Positions 21,690 to 32,480 are shown, counted from the first letter of the stretch. The stretch is DNA of 64,000 bases from Owenia fusiformis (GCA_903813345.2 CAIIXF020000010.1:31304828-31368827); one strand, 5' to 3'. Program-made: numbers and translations. Notes: generated from the sequence alone by a model not told the origin.

Positions 21690-22356
21690 TATTCAGCGCC
21701 TGTTCTGTACAACCTTATTTAGAGCTTCAATCAAGAGATTTAAACTACTCTGGCCTTGACACTCGTCGCGACTATCATATACGTGCTCGGTTCTATCAAA
21801 CCTCTTGTCAGATCTATTTTCTTGATTGTTGGGCCATCTACCGTTTATCGTATCTCCTCTTCTATCTTCATTGGTGTTTCTCCCCCTATTTCGGTCTACA
21901 TCCCATCTGTGTGTGAAAGGTTATATGTTTTTCGTGTCATTGTCCAAGAACTGTCGCCTGTTTTGTGCACTATCCCTTTTAACTCTCGGGATACCCATCA
22001 CATATTGTACTTTGTACTTGATGTTGCCGGCTGATAAGTATGTCCCTTTGTATTTATTCAAATGGCAGTGTTTTCCCGAATTCTTTGTTTTGTCGGTTTA
22101 GAAAACCATCTTTATCTCCAAATTCGTGGTTCATAATGAAATGTACTTTTTCAGTGTTCTTAAGTCCCTGGGTTATACGATCTTTAAATATTGCGATGTC
22201 CTCATTTAATCGTCTATCTTCCGTCGGGCATGGTAAAGATATAATGAGATTCTTGCAGTCTTTTGCCGTGTTTCTCGCCCATTCTATATATTCGTCTGCA
22301 GCCGTTTCTGGGCTTCCATGCTGTCTTATGTCGTTTATTCCCATAGCTATGTACAG
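21690..22356 (-). pseudogene. SGNH-hydrolase-like ORF with charged tail (possible LINE ORF1)
   Basis: Minus strand, beginning abruptly at about 22356 beside a gypsy fossil. The reading LYIAMGINDIRQHGS contains the G-x-N-D block III of SGNH/GDSL esterases, followed by LIISLPCPTED and MNHEFGDKDGFLN. Downstream, in other frames, is an Arg/Asn/Asp-rich segment. Block I (GDS) is missing at the truncated end. It lies directly upstream of the LINE reverse transcriptase on the same strand, and esterase-bearing ORF1s are known in CR1-like LINEs, so it may be ORF1 of the same element. This link is inference. Confidence 0.45.
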
Positions 22357-22790
22357 GGTGTGTCTCTACAACTACCGGCCCTCTTAAAAATTGCATGTTC
22401 ATCCATTCTCATCACGAAACTAACTGTTTTTAGACCTGTGCTGTTAAAACAAGTAAAAAGGTATTAAATCAACTGTTCAAGTTAAATAGTCCAATTTGGA
22501 AGCACTAATTCAATTGTTCACATCATCAGCAATCAAATCACAAACATTGTTCCAGCTAGTCGAGTAAGTCCCCGTCATCGGACAGCACCGAAACATCTGG
22601 GCCTTGCTAATAAGTCATTTATCTCTTGAAACGCAGACCACAAAGGGTCCTCACTATCGTCTCTCATCCCAACAGGCAAAATGGAAGCCTGAAGTTAGGG
22701 CGCAGGTGTCAATACCAATTCGGGATTGGCGTCCTCCAGCTCCTCCTCCACCAAGCCAATATCAAAGGCACCTGCACCCTTTCACATGTT
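22357..22790 (-). mobile_element. Gypsy-type LTR fossil, short 3' tail
   Basis: A purine-rich tract at about 22378-22392 on the minus strand is followed by TGTAGAGACACACC, like the LTR start of the copy at 13379. Upstream is an acidic segment ending in a DDGDLLD-type tail similar to the C-terminal tails of the other gypsy fossils here. Very short and broken; boundaries are loose. Confidence 0.4.
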
Positions 22791-23990
22791 ATTTTCCTTG
22801 TTTTGACACTGTATTTTGTAAATTTGAATGGCTGAACTTTGTAGGCCCTATACCTAGGCATCTTGAAGGCCAAAATTACATGATCATCAGCACATGATAA
22901 AACAGCTCCACACGAACCATTTACAAGTACATCATTCTCATTATGAATGAGCATTACCGTGGCACCAACCTCGCTCAAGCTCAAGATGACGCATGGCAAA
23001 AAACTTTTTGATACATCACCCTTGTCTTTAGACTGGTAGTGGAAGGATTCAGACTGTAAAGTGTCAAGTTTATTTCTGTTGTACTCCATACACAAAATGT
23101 TTCTCGAAAACAAATGTGTAGATTCATGGAGACAGTCCTTGGACAGGTTATTTATAAAATCATTAGTTCTTGAAAACTGGGATTCCAAAGACTACATACA
23201 AACGATTTGGTACCGGGTTTAGTTGAAAAAAGTCACCAGTTACAATCAGTTGTACTCCCCGGTAAGGTTTATCACTTCCTTTGCATATTTTGCAAGCCAT
23301 TCCCAGGTATACGAGGAGATCATAGAGATCTCATCCACAATAAGGCTCTCTGTTCTTGAGCTGACCCTTGATTGCCTGAATACGTTAATCCTTTGATGCA
23401 AACTTTTTCCGTAGTCCAAGCTCGTCAAAACGGCCATCTTCGATACCAGACCACTTGGAATTTAAAAAATAGAGTAAGACAAGAGCAATAGTACATTTCA
23501 TTCATTTGTAATAATATGTGATTAGAACAGGCCCAGCAACAAGAGTCCCCCCACTCTGATAGAATGGAGTCTTATATTAGTCTACGATGATGTATGAATG
23601 ATTTTGGATGAATGCCAAGTATTGAAATATATAATGTAAAATTACATGGAATACATTTTACTTCCTTGTTGATTGTCATGCCACCCACATTATTAGCAGT
23701 AACACCAGTTCAACACAAATGTTAAAATGATTAACCTTGTTGAATTTTCATTGTATGAAATTAAATGTTATAATATATGAACTTGAAATAAAAATGATTA
23801 ATAAAAAAAAAAGTAACACCAGTACTCACCACAATGTTGAACTTCTTGTGGATCCTCCTGAATGGGATTTCAACTGGTTTGCAACTTCACTTTTCCTGAT
23901 CCTGCTTGCCCAAGAACCATTATGTTGTGCCCGGCCACTGCGATTTGAATGATCCTCGTTGCTCCGCATCTAGAGGCTCCCTAGCACATT
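22760..23990 (-). pseudogene. PIF1-family helicase remnants
   Basis: Three minus-strand blocks in helicase order: GHNIMVLGQAGSGK (Walker A, about 23880-23950), LIVDEISMISS (Walker B, 23246-23437) and VGATVMLIHNENDVLVNGSCG ... VQVPLILAW (C-terminal helicase motifs, 22760-23188). Such helicases occur in the cell (telomere and mitochondrial DNA maintenance) and in Helitron-type rolling-circle transposons; no Rep domain is visible to decide. Frame changes around Walker A and the loss of the usual TIHKSQG motif after LILAW, where the gypsy tail begins, show that it is broken. Confidence 0.65.
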
Positions 23991-23998
23991 AGAACATT

Positions 23999-24255
23999 TC
24001 TAGCTGTGGTGTGGCATGTAAAGAATAAAATGGTTATTTTTAACTTGAAAAATTCTAAGTAGACATCCTTAATATCTAAGTAGACATCCTTAATATCTTT
24101 CTCAGCATACACAAACTCTGTTAATTTGAAGTTCACATCCATGCAATTATGTTGCTATTTTCTATTGTATTTCTGTTAAAATTAAGTACATGTTTAAATT
24201 TGACAAAATCAATAAATATCCCACAGTTGATAATTGTAATATTTATTGACTATAA
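23999..24255. repeat. Copy 1 of a ~450-bp interspersed tandem repeat
   Basis: Begins TCTAGCTGTGGTGTGGC and runs to CAGTTGATAATTGTAATATT; closely matches 25479-25735. It is cut by the palindromic element at 24256. Confidence 0.8.
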
Positions 24256-25282
24256 TACGCCCGGTGATCGTGAATATGGGACGGAGGGGGGGGAGCAGGC
24301 AATTTCTGCTAGGAAATTCAACAAATCTGGAAGATTTATTTTTTCAAGAAAAAGTTTACTATTGAATTGCTAAATGGATAGGCGCACGGTATGGTAGAAT
24401 ATGTTAGGTTTTCTGGGATTTTTTCTGAAACAATACGCATCTAAGGTATGAGATCTATTAAAAAAGGCGCAAGGCCATCAACAGGCACAAATCAACGTTT
24501 TTGCTATAAATCAAGCAACAATGGTCTGGACGACCTGTAATAAATACTTGTAAGTGATGTTATCATAACTAAATTAATGTCATTGCTGAATTTATAAAAT
24601 AAGTTTCCATATGTGAAATAAAAAATAATCGAAAATAATGAATTTGGGACGGAGGGGGGGAGGGGACGGAGGGGGGGGAGCAATATGTATATAAGACATG
24701 ATTAGAGATGTTTCGCGACTTTAAGTCCTTTTACTCCAAATGTCCCCATTTTTCAGTCTCCAGGGGTATATCATCCAGTTTCTTACTAAGTTAATGAGTT
24801 CATTTTTCAAATACAAGAATTCGTGTGAAGTTGTTTCACTTTATAGAATTACTACTCCCCCCCTCCGTCCCCTCCCCCCCTCCGTCCCATTTTAATTATT
24901 TTCGATTATTTTTTATTTTACGTATGGAAACTTATTTTATAAATTCAGCAATGACATTAATTTAGTTATGATAACATCACTTACAAGTATTTATTACAGG
25001 TCGTGTAGTCCATTGTTGCTTGATTTATAGCAAAAACGTTGATTTGTGCCTGTTGATGGCCTTGCCCCTTTTTTAATAGATCTCATACCTTAGATGCGTA
25101 TCGTTTCAGAAAAAATCCCAGAAAACCTAACATAATCTACCATACCATGCGCCTATCCATTTAGCAATTCAATAGTAAACTTTTTCTTGAAAAAAAAAAT
25201 CTTCCAGATTTGTTGAATTTCCTAGCAGAAATTGCCTGCTCCCCCCCTCCATCCCATATTCACGATCACCGGGCGTGTATAA
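24251..25282. mobile_element. 1-kb long-inverted-repeat (fold-back) element
   Basis: Element 24256-25277. Two arms of about 425 bp are near-perfect inverted copies (left arm from ACGCCCGGTGATCGTG, right arm ending CACGATCACCGGGCGT), separated by about 170 bp. TATAA flanks it on both sides (24251-24255, 25278-25282), and the paralogous repeat unit at 25730 shows the uninterrupted site. The right terminus, read inwards, starts CACGCCCGG. Each arm carries G8-type runs next to GGGACGGA. No ORF. A cruciform is possible. Confidence 0.9.
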
Positions 25283-25439
25283 GTGTATTTCCATTTTCCA
25301 ATATACATGTACTGGCATTACTTATTTATTGTGCTTATCAAAAAATGTATTTCTTTGTTTAAATCTATATGGATGTATTAAGGGTATTATGATCTAGCTT
25401 AGTACAACTATGATTCCTGTGCATATCTTACCTTAGGTT

Positions 25440-26170
25440 TTGGAGGTTGTTGATGAATTTCAAAGGGGGTATACATTTCTAGCTGTGGTGTGGCCTGTAA
25501 AGAATCAAATGGTTATTTTAACTTGAAAAATTCTTATAACCCTAAGTAGACATCCTAAATATCTTTCTCAGCATACACAAACTCTATTTATTTTAAGTTC
25601 ACATCCATGCAATTATGTTGCTATTTTCTATTGTATTTCTGTTAAAACTAAGTACGTGTTTAAATTTGACAAAATCCATAAATACAAATATCCCACAGTT
25701 GATAATTGTAATATTTTATTGACTACAAGTTTATTTCCATTTTCCAATAAACATGCACTGGCATTACTTATTTATTGTGCTGATCAAAAAATTATTTCTT
25801 AGTATTAAATCTATGGATGGATTAAGAGTGTTATGATCTAGCTAAGTACACCTATGATTCCCTTGCATATCTTACCTTAGGTTTTGGAGGTTGTTGATGG
25901 ATTTCATACAAGGGGTTACGGGTGTAAGTTTCTAGCTGTGGTGTGGCCTGTAAAGAATCAAATGGTTATTTTTAACTTGAAAAATTCTTATAACACTAAG
26001 TAGACATCCTAAATATCTTTCTCAGCATACACAAACTCTATTTTAAGTTCACATCCATGCAATTATGTTGCTATTTTCTACGGGTGGGAGTCAAAGTTTC
26101 TAGCTGTGGAGTAGCCTGTAAAGAATCGAATGGTCATTTTTAAATTGAAATTTTTGAACTCAAGGGACAC
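25440..26170. repeat. Tandem copies 2-4 of the ~450-bp repeat
   Basis: CCTTAGGTTTTGGAGGTTGT and TCTAGCTGTGGTGTGGCCTG blocks recur at about 25435-25480, 25875-25930 and, truncated, 26098. Unit length is about 450 bp with the last copies shortened. Confidence 0.8.
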
Positions 26171-26617
26171 TTAGGCATCCCAAATATATTTCTCAGCACA
26201 AATCATGAACATACCTATCTGGATGTTGTTTGATCTGAAGAAAGGCCTTGTGCCTTTAGGAGGACATATATAGTCTAAAATGAATTAATTTAAGGATTAA
26301 TATATTGTAATGCATTTTGAAACATTTATTTATAGCATAAATTAAGTATAGCAAAGGAATGAAACATTATTTAGACATTTGATTTACATTAGAGATCAGT
26401 TATTCCAATTTTTCAAATCATTTATTGCATTTTAATTTTATATTTTTGTACCCATTTTCCAGGTTGTTCAATATTTCAATGTCCATCAAATGACGAAGTT
26501 AATTTAGTTCCCTTCTCTTCTAAGGAGTCAAAATGTTGAAACAACGAAACCACACAAAAAGTCTATGTCACATAATTAATCAATCTTTTCCCCCTCACCC
26601 TAACGTATAGTAATTAA
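26170..26617. other. Gene-free stretch
   Basis: AT-rich, no ORF or repeat recognised; it may hold the 3' UTR of the minus-strand gene that starts at 28140. Confidence 0.4.
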
Positions 26618-28140
26618 CTACGGTTTTTGATGGACATGTTTTGACCAGTCCCCCAAGTGAACCACATTTAATAGTTTTGTCATTAAGTTTACGTGAATAT
26701 CTCGTTCTTTATCTTTCTCTTTGGTGACCTTTGTGCTTTTTGTCTTCGTTTTCTTGGAGGCTGTTACCTCATCAAGCTCATCTTCAAAGAGAAGTTTCCT
26801 TTTTACTAAAGAGAAAATGTTTACATGATTCAGTATATTCATATAGCTCTTTTGATGAAGGAAACATGTTTTTTTAATCCTATTTCCAAACTCCTATTTG
26901 TACACACACAACCATTGAATTTAACAGCAATTTTTAACCTTGATTAAGGAATAAATAATGATAGGCCATTCAATATGGTGAAATTCAGCACGAGTTGGAC
27001 AGAATGTTGTACAAAGCACGAACCGAAGGTGAGTGCATTTGTACTAACATTCTGCTATTCAAGGCACTCTTTGAATAATTGTCACCATTTTTCTGTCGAA
27101 CTGAAGCGTAGAACTCTCTGAGGTGTTCAGGAAATGATTCTGAGGAAATCATATCATCTAAAGTCATCTTCAACTGTTCTGTACACCATTCTGGAAAGAG
27201 CATGCGAGAAATGCTATTAAGGATTGAATCTACAATACAGTAAATGGTCATACTTTATGTGTATTATTAAGGATGGGGAAATGTACTACTTTTATATACA
27301 GTGTACATGTAGGTAAACATATTAAATCTAATTATTGGCTACATATGATATTTAAAGCTTATACATTGCATTTATATATAATCTATACATTTATACGTTA
27401 CATTTTACACCGGGCATTTTACCTGTTACAATTTTTATGGCCCATTTGGTTTGCGTTTTTGTTGTAGTTTCATGTCGACTGTCTTCAAGTTTTGATATTT
27501 CAGATTCGCTAGGATTATAAAACCGTGATTGTTGATTGGGCTGTTCAGGCTCTTGTATCTCACCAAGTTTGACGTCCTTGATCTCACACTCAGTGTCATT
27601 TGGCACAATCTGAAAATAAAAATAGAATTGTCATGTCACATATGATAGGCCATGATACGTGTAAGCCTAGATCTACGATAGAACACTGGATCTCAAGTTC
27701 AAGTTGTTGGGGAGATGGTGATTAGACCCCGGATTAGACCTAGGCTACATGTATCAAATACACACACATGTAGCACAGGAGGCTCGGTAACAAGAGTTAA
27801 CCCCCACTCAGTGTAAGCATTCAAAACACACATACACTATCACTATACCTTTTTAAAGCTTGGAAATTACATAAATATTATGTTCTGGCAGTAATTTATA
27901 ACAACGAGTAGCTTAGTAACTTACCGGGACAATCTGGTCAATTTTTTCCTGGTCATCGAAATCAGACTCTGAGAGTTCTATGCATTTTAAATCACTCTCT
28001 ATTGCCCGTGTCATTTCATTTTCCCCTAATTTTGAAATGAAATATACTTCATATGTTTGGTAATAAGAACGCTCCATAATAACTCTTAAATCGTCCTTAA
28101 ATAAGACTAGTTCACCGACTGCAAACTTGAAGTCAGCCAT
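26618..28140 (-). CDS. Protein with Crypton-like N-terminal domain (multi-exon, minus strand)
   Basis: Exon 1, 27925-28140 (72 aa from ATG, ends CCG|GTAAGT); exon 2, 27423-27609; exon 3, about 27049-27229. These join in phase (0, 1) without stops. Exons 2-3 read SESEISKLEDSRHETTTKTQ, TKWAIKIV, then LFPEWCTEQLK, LREFYASVRQKNGDNYSKSALNS: the N-terminal domain found in Crypton-like tyrosine recombinases and in QRICH1/ZMYM-type host proteins (KA-x-(K/R)-x-GS-x-YS-x-SSL pattern). The N-terminal exon (FAVGELVLFKDDLRVI) resembles a small SH3/Tudor-like barrel, which is a guess. A fourth coding segment, 26618-26805, is Lys/Thr-rich with KRKLLFEDE and ends in a stop; its junction to exon 3 does not fit the most obvious splice sites, so an exon may be missing or a weak site used. 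No recombinase catalytic domain is seen, so it could be a domesticated N-terminal-only gene. Confidence 0.6.
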
Positions 28141-28219
28141 AGTTAAATAGTTACAGTAGTTACGGAGGGAGTAAAAAAGAACAGCTATCCCCGGACAGAG
28201 CCCCAGATGTGCAGCTGAG

Positions 28220-28330
28220 ATGTGACGTCACTCAAAACAATGCAAATTGCAGATTGAATAAAGCATGGTCGTGCATCTATGGAGAATTAGAGAACGTTCT
28301 ATATTGGCTATGCTGCATTCTGATTGGTTG
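28220..28330 (-). promoter_or_regulatory. Candidate promoter: CRE, octamer and CCAAT box
   Basis: Upstream of the ATG at 28140: a perfect cAMP-response palindrome TGACGTCA at 28223-28230, an ATGCAAAT octamer at 28239-28246 and, reading toward the gene, CCAAT within AACCAATCAG at about 28319-28328. No TATA box. Confidence 0.5.
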
Positions 28331-28355
28331 AGAAATTCGAATAGAGCACGGTCAT

Positions 28356-28530
28356 GTTTGAATATCATATACAATTCCAAAAAATAGTAACAAAAAGTCC
28401 AAAACATTAAAAATGACACATGTGTAGAAAATTTCATAATCGAGGCACAATGACTCAATCTTCTTAAAACTCAAACATTGCTCATTGCTCAATTTGAACA
28501 CATTTTTATTGTATTAAATTTAGTAATAGG
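28356..28530. repeat. 170-bp direct repeat, copy 1
   Basis: About 170 bp from AATATCATATACAATTCCAA matching 28963-29124 with scattered changes. The copies flank a possible exon. Confidence 0.8.
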
Positions 28531-28823
28531 ATTTGAAAAATCCACTTGAATCTTGCTAGTATTTGCCCACCTACCCTCCCCCAATTACCACCAATGAATA
28601 ATCCCCCAACAAAGGTGAGATCAAGAAAATGGTAAAAGAGATATTGTTAGTAATACGTGAATATAATAGCAACTAAAATAATTACTATTGTATTGGTCAG
28701 ATGTACTGTTTATTTTTCAGAAATAATTTAGCTGATTAAAACAAAATTAAAAAAAATATGTGACATAAATGACTACTCCCTAAAAACCCACACAGTCCAA
28801 AAATACAGATACATAATATTTAC

Positions 28824-28957
28824 CAGTGTTCTCCTTTGAGTTCTGAATAGTCTGCTTTTTTTCTTGATGGATGTTCTTGGTTTGATGGGCTTGGGTTGTG
28901 GAAGGGTGTCTGGCAGTGTGGCTGGTTCTTGTAGGGGGCCATCTGTATTATTAACAT
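28824..28957 (-). CDS. Possible proline-rich internal exon
   Basis: Minus strand, bounded by an acceptor (GATATCAG) and donor (CTG|GTAAAT). It reads VNNTDGPLQEPATLPDTLPQ then PKPIKPRTSIKKKSRLF: a Pro-rich run followed by a basic nuclear-signal-like block. Its parent gene was not identified; the acceptor lies at the edge of a duplicated 170-bp repeat. Low confidence. Confidence 0.3.
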
Positions 28958-28962
28958 CTGAT

Positions 28963-29124
28963 ATCATATATAATTCAAAAAATAGTAACCAAAAGTCCAA
29001 AACATCAAAAAATGACATGTGTAGAAAATTTCATATTTAGGCACAATGACCAATCTTTTTAAAACTCAAACATTGCTCAATTTGAACACATTTTTATTGT
29101 ATTAGTTTTAGTAATAGGATTTGA
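28963..29124. repeat. 170-bp direct repeat, copy 2
   Basis: Second copy of the block at 28356-28530, same orientation. Confidence 0.8.
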
Positions 29125-29164
29125 AAATGTTTATTTCCAACGCATAAGTTTGTCAAACAACATT

Positions 29165-29818
29165 TGTTGTTCTGAAACAAAAGCAAGTATAATGAAAAAA
29201 CAACGGCACCCGCCTCCACAGCAAAGAAGTCCTTAATGTTACATATCGTGTCATACCCCATTTGAAAGATAATTTAATTCTGGAGTTACTTATGAAATTT
29301 CATTTAATAGAATATTAAAAACGCTACATTGTTTCAAAGTTTGCTACTTCGGTACTTTGTTTGCTGCTCCGTTACTGGTTAAAGGTCAAATCTTCAGAAA
29401 GTGGAATATGAAAGAATTAGCCCAGATTGCAACTGCACTGAACAAATGGGTGTAGTTCTGAAAACAGGGTATAGGAATTGATGGAGAAAGAGCTGATCTT
29501 GAAAAAAGATACAGTAAGAATGGAATTCTGAAGATTGTGAGGAAAGTGCTGAGATGATTATGCAATGCTACACCTTTATCTGAATTTTTATTGAAGTCAT
29601 ATCCGTCCAGATAAGCTGCTGTTCGAGCAGCATCTGGTGGTCATACCAACTACTAAGAATCAGTTGTAAATGTGTAAAATTATATGATATAAAGCTGAAA
29701 TTTCTCAGGTAACTCCAGAATTACATTGTCTTTAAAATGAGATATGACACACCATGTTACATTAAGTACTTTTTGCTGTAGGGGGGGGGGTGCTGTTGTT
29801 GACACCCTGTACATTATC
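29165..29818. mobile_element. Degenerate inverted-repeat element (mariner-like ends)
   Basis: The block at about 29190-29310 (TTAATGTTACATATCGTGTC, CTGGAGTTACTTATGAAATT) is the inverted partner of 29697-29815. The right end reads ...GACACCCTG|TA, i.e. CAGGGTGTC inwards beside TA, as in mariners; the left terminus has diverged. No intact ORF. Confidence 0.6.
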
Positions 29819-29988
29819 TTTTAACCACACACGCTCTTTTTCATTCCCTTTCAAGCTGATAGATATCAAAACATGCTTCTACTTACATAATATGATGATT
29901 AGGATAATGATGTCTGTGATTACTTCTGGTGATAAGAGTCCTTGGAGTATACGGTAATCATCCATAAGGCACTATAATTGCTTTGGCA

Positions 29989-30898
29989 CTATTTACTGTT
30001 TCTCTTTCTTAAAACAGGTAACACTGCATGTAGTTCGGGTTCAGACAATATCAGGTGTTCTGCTAAAGTACATGAGAGATGGGTTGTTTTATTCTTTATC
30101 CCATGGAATCGAATCCCTACCTCATTAAATTGTTTATGGATTGATTCAAAGCCCTGTTCTCCATGGAAGGCAAGCCCACACTTCCACTTTTTAATCCAAG
30201 GTAGAAGATGGTCTTCAATCATATGGAATTTGACTGGAATGGATTCATGTGGAAAAAGTCTCCGAAATGTTGAAGTATAGTCATTTATACAATCCTCTAT
30301 GATAGTAAACTCAAACTCCTGAATATATAATCCATGGCCAACCATCGTGTGCAGTGTTCCAAATGATTTGTTTAATTGTTTGAATTTTTCCACAATTTTA
30401 TGAGCTTAAGCTATCATTTGTTCACGTCTATGAAGGTGTCTAAAATGGTATTCTGTTTTCGTAACAATTTGCATCACAAAGATCAGTGTAGCATTCTTGT
30501 TTTGAATAAATATTTGCGTGATTTCCAACAAAACATTTGCCAAAATATTCTTGAAGCGTCACTCCATGACTCAACTCCGCTGTAATGCTTTGTCTAAACA
30601 TTCAGTTATGGGTCCTTGATCTTTTCGTATTATTTGCTGTAATTCAGAGTTCATTTTTTCTATTGTTTCATCATATATTTCTTTGTCTCTTGTCATGATA
30701 TCACGCTCCTATTGTTGACTTTGAAACTGTCTAATGTCCTTTATTTTTTAACGTACTTTCCAAATAATTTAGATCTTCCACTTTCTGACAGAAGATTATG
30801 TTTGGCAAGAACATCTGCTGAATGTTTGTCTTACTCATGCATTTCTTTTATCAATAATTCATGATGCTTTAATGTTAGCCCAAGTAAGATATCTAAGT
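29989..30898 (-). pseudogene. Transposon-derived gene, downstream piece (split)
   Basis: The intact 134-aa tail (29989-30393) has FHMIEDHLLPWIKKWKCGLA and FHGEQGFESIHKQFN, which I recognise from a multi-copy cnidarian/mollusc protein family of unknown function (M-x-E-D/H-H-x-x-x-W-I ... G-E-Q-G-x-E-S-I-H). Upstream, in broken frames, FGKCFVGNHANI near 30520 and ILLGLTLKHHELL near 30880 belong to the same family. The gene continues at 32197-32480 beyond the CACGGTG element; collapsing the 5-bp duplication gives a continuous frame across the site (HIASPHL then DILLGL). Several stops and frame changes show it is dead. Confidence 0.6.
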
Positions 30899-32196
30899 CA
30901 CGGTGTATAACCCAAACGCTCCTACATGCACGACGGAACGTTTCATTTACGCGGAAACGCTCCGGAGCGAAATAAAATGGCGGCTAATGAAGATTCCACT
31001 ATGACCGTAAGTATTGTTTCTCTCGTTTCTCTTACATATCATATGTTATGGTGAAATATTATGTACCATTCGATGAACAATACCGTGAGCAAAGATCTTA
31101 TTTATTCAACTTCTGGTGGTAAACTGTTATTTGCTTGATCAAAGCTCCGTAGTGTAGATCGAAGGAATCTGAAGATGATGATTGACCACAAATTACGAAT
31201 TAAACTAGTATTTCTATGAAAACGTTAATATTTCTGTTAAAGTAGTAGATCACAAACTCGTATATTCTAATTTCTTAAAATCCCAGTCCAAATCCATTAC
31301 TTGTTCTCAAGAAATCGCTTGTTTTCCTCGAAACGCTCCCTCGATTTAGAACACAATTTTAGAAACGCTCTTACCATTTTGTTTTGATATCATTTTCAGA
31401 TTATTAGAGAAGAGTTCCGAATCGAATCTATCTCTCAAAAACGTGTTGTACTTGTTAGGCAAATTGAAACATCTGAACCTGGTGGTGCTAAACGTGCAAC
31501 TAGCTGATTGAAGCCTACATTAGATGAGGTCATGCCTACATGTGTGCTAGATCATAAAACTATAGAAAAAAACGAAAATTAATATGTGAATTAATCTTTC
31601 TTCTTTTGATGCCAAGGGGTATAATAGATCTTAATTTCTTTCTCTTCATGAAAAGGAAAGGCAAGCTATATATTTCCTAAACAGATCTAGATTACCGGAG
31701 CGTTTCCAGTTCACTGTGTTAACCAGATCGGAGCGTTTCTTGAATATGAGAATGTCATCATTTTAAAGACTTGATTTTCGGTCATCAAATCACTATTACG
31801 ATAATGTATGATGCGTTGAAGCATTGGAATTTGACTAAAATATACGTTGTGCTCTAATCTTGGCTCAACTAATCACATGTAACGACAAAATGGGTTTTGA
31901 CCGGTAGAATGACAAATACGTTTTTGGATTTTGATAACTATACTGCTTCGTACAGCTGTTCCTAATTGCTTCAAACGTCAACAGCCAGCCAAGTACAACA
32001 TGAATATCACACCCATCGAATGGTATACTCGAAATATGTAACTCATACCTCTTATTCCCATTATTGGGGAAATCGTCAGACGGCTCATCATTCCCGCCAG
32101 CCAGTTTTCCTACTCCGGAGCGTTTCTTTGTTTAATTTCAGTAATGAAACGCTCTGTCGTGCATGTAGGAGCGTTTGGGTTATACACCGTGTAAGT
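30894..32196. mobile_element. 1.3-kb element with CACGGTG termini and 5-bp TSD (Transib-like)
   Basis: Element 30899-32191 with inverted repeats of about 47 bp starting CACGGTGTATAACCCAAACG, two or three mismatches. TAAGT flanks both ends (30894-30898, 32192-32196). At least eight copies of GAAACGCTC/GAGCGTTTC are spread over it in both orientations, several within 250 bp of the ends. Same first seven bases and same TSD length as the element at 17817-20117, but no other similarity, so two families of one superfamily. It carries a small two-exon ORF at 30977-31507 and no transposase core. Confidence 0.85.
30977..31507 (+). CDS. Two-exon 45-aa ORF inside the CACGGTG element
   Basis: Exon 1 (30977-31006) begins AAAATGGCGG, a good initiation context, and encodes MAANEDSTMT before a strong donor (ACC|GTAAGT). 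Exon 2 (31400-31507) follows ATCATTTTCAG and joins in phase 0: IIREEFRIESISQKRVVLV, ending TS-stop. No domain is recognised. The ATG is about 80 bp inside the left terminus, the same layout as the zinc-finger mini-gene in the other CACGGTG element. It may be a transposase N-terminus left after deletion, or an independent peptide. Confidence 0.4.
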
Positions 32197-32480
32197 GAGG
32201 TGAGGCAATGTGATCAATTTCAATGTTAAAAATGCGTGGATTTATAACATTCATATAATCTTTAGCCTTCTTCTTGTCTCATTCACCTTTGATTAAAAAT
32301 TTGTTGTACCGTTCATCCAGGTGTTTTAGTGTTCGACTAAAATTAACACCTCCAATTGTACAAAAAAAGATGAGGATGAATTGCAGCAGCTCCACTAAGT
32401 TCCATGGTTTTGGTAAGGTATTCATAATCATCACATTTAAAATGGTGTATTGTTTTGTCATTACACTTCATGTGATTTAG
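32197..32480 (-). pseudogene. Transposon-derived gene, upstream piece (split)
   Basis: Minus-strand reading LPKPWNLVELLQFILIF and HIASPHL, continuing the family seen at 29989-30898 on the other side of the CACGGTG element. Contains stops; too short to classify alone. Confidence 0.45.

Noticed and set aside
21304-22387. Plus-strand ORFs opposite the LINE and SGNH regions
   Set aside because: Shadows of minus-strand coding with recognised motifs.
28228-28458. Minus-strand 76-aa ORF upstream of the Crypton-like gene
   Set aside because: It runs over the promoter motifs and the 170-bp direct repeat and has no recognised domain.
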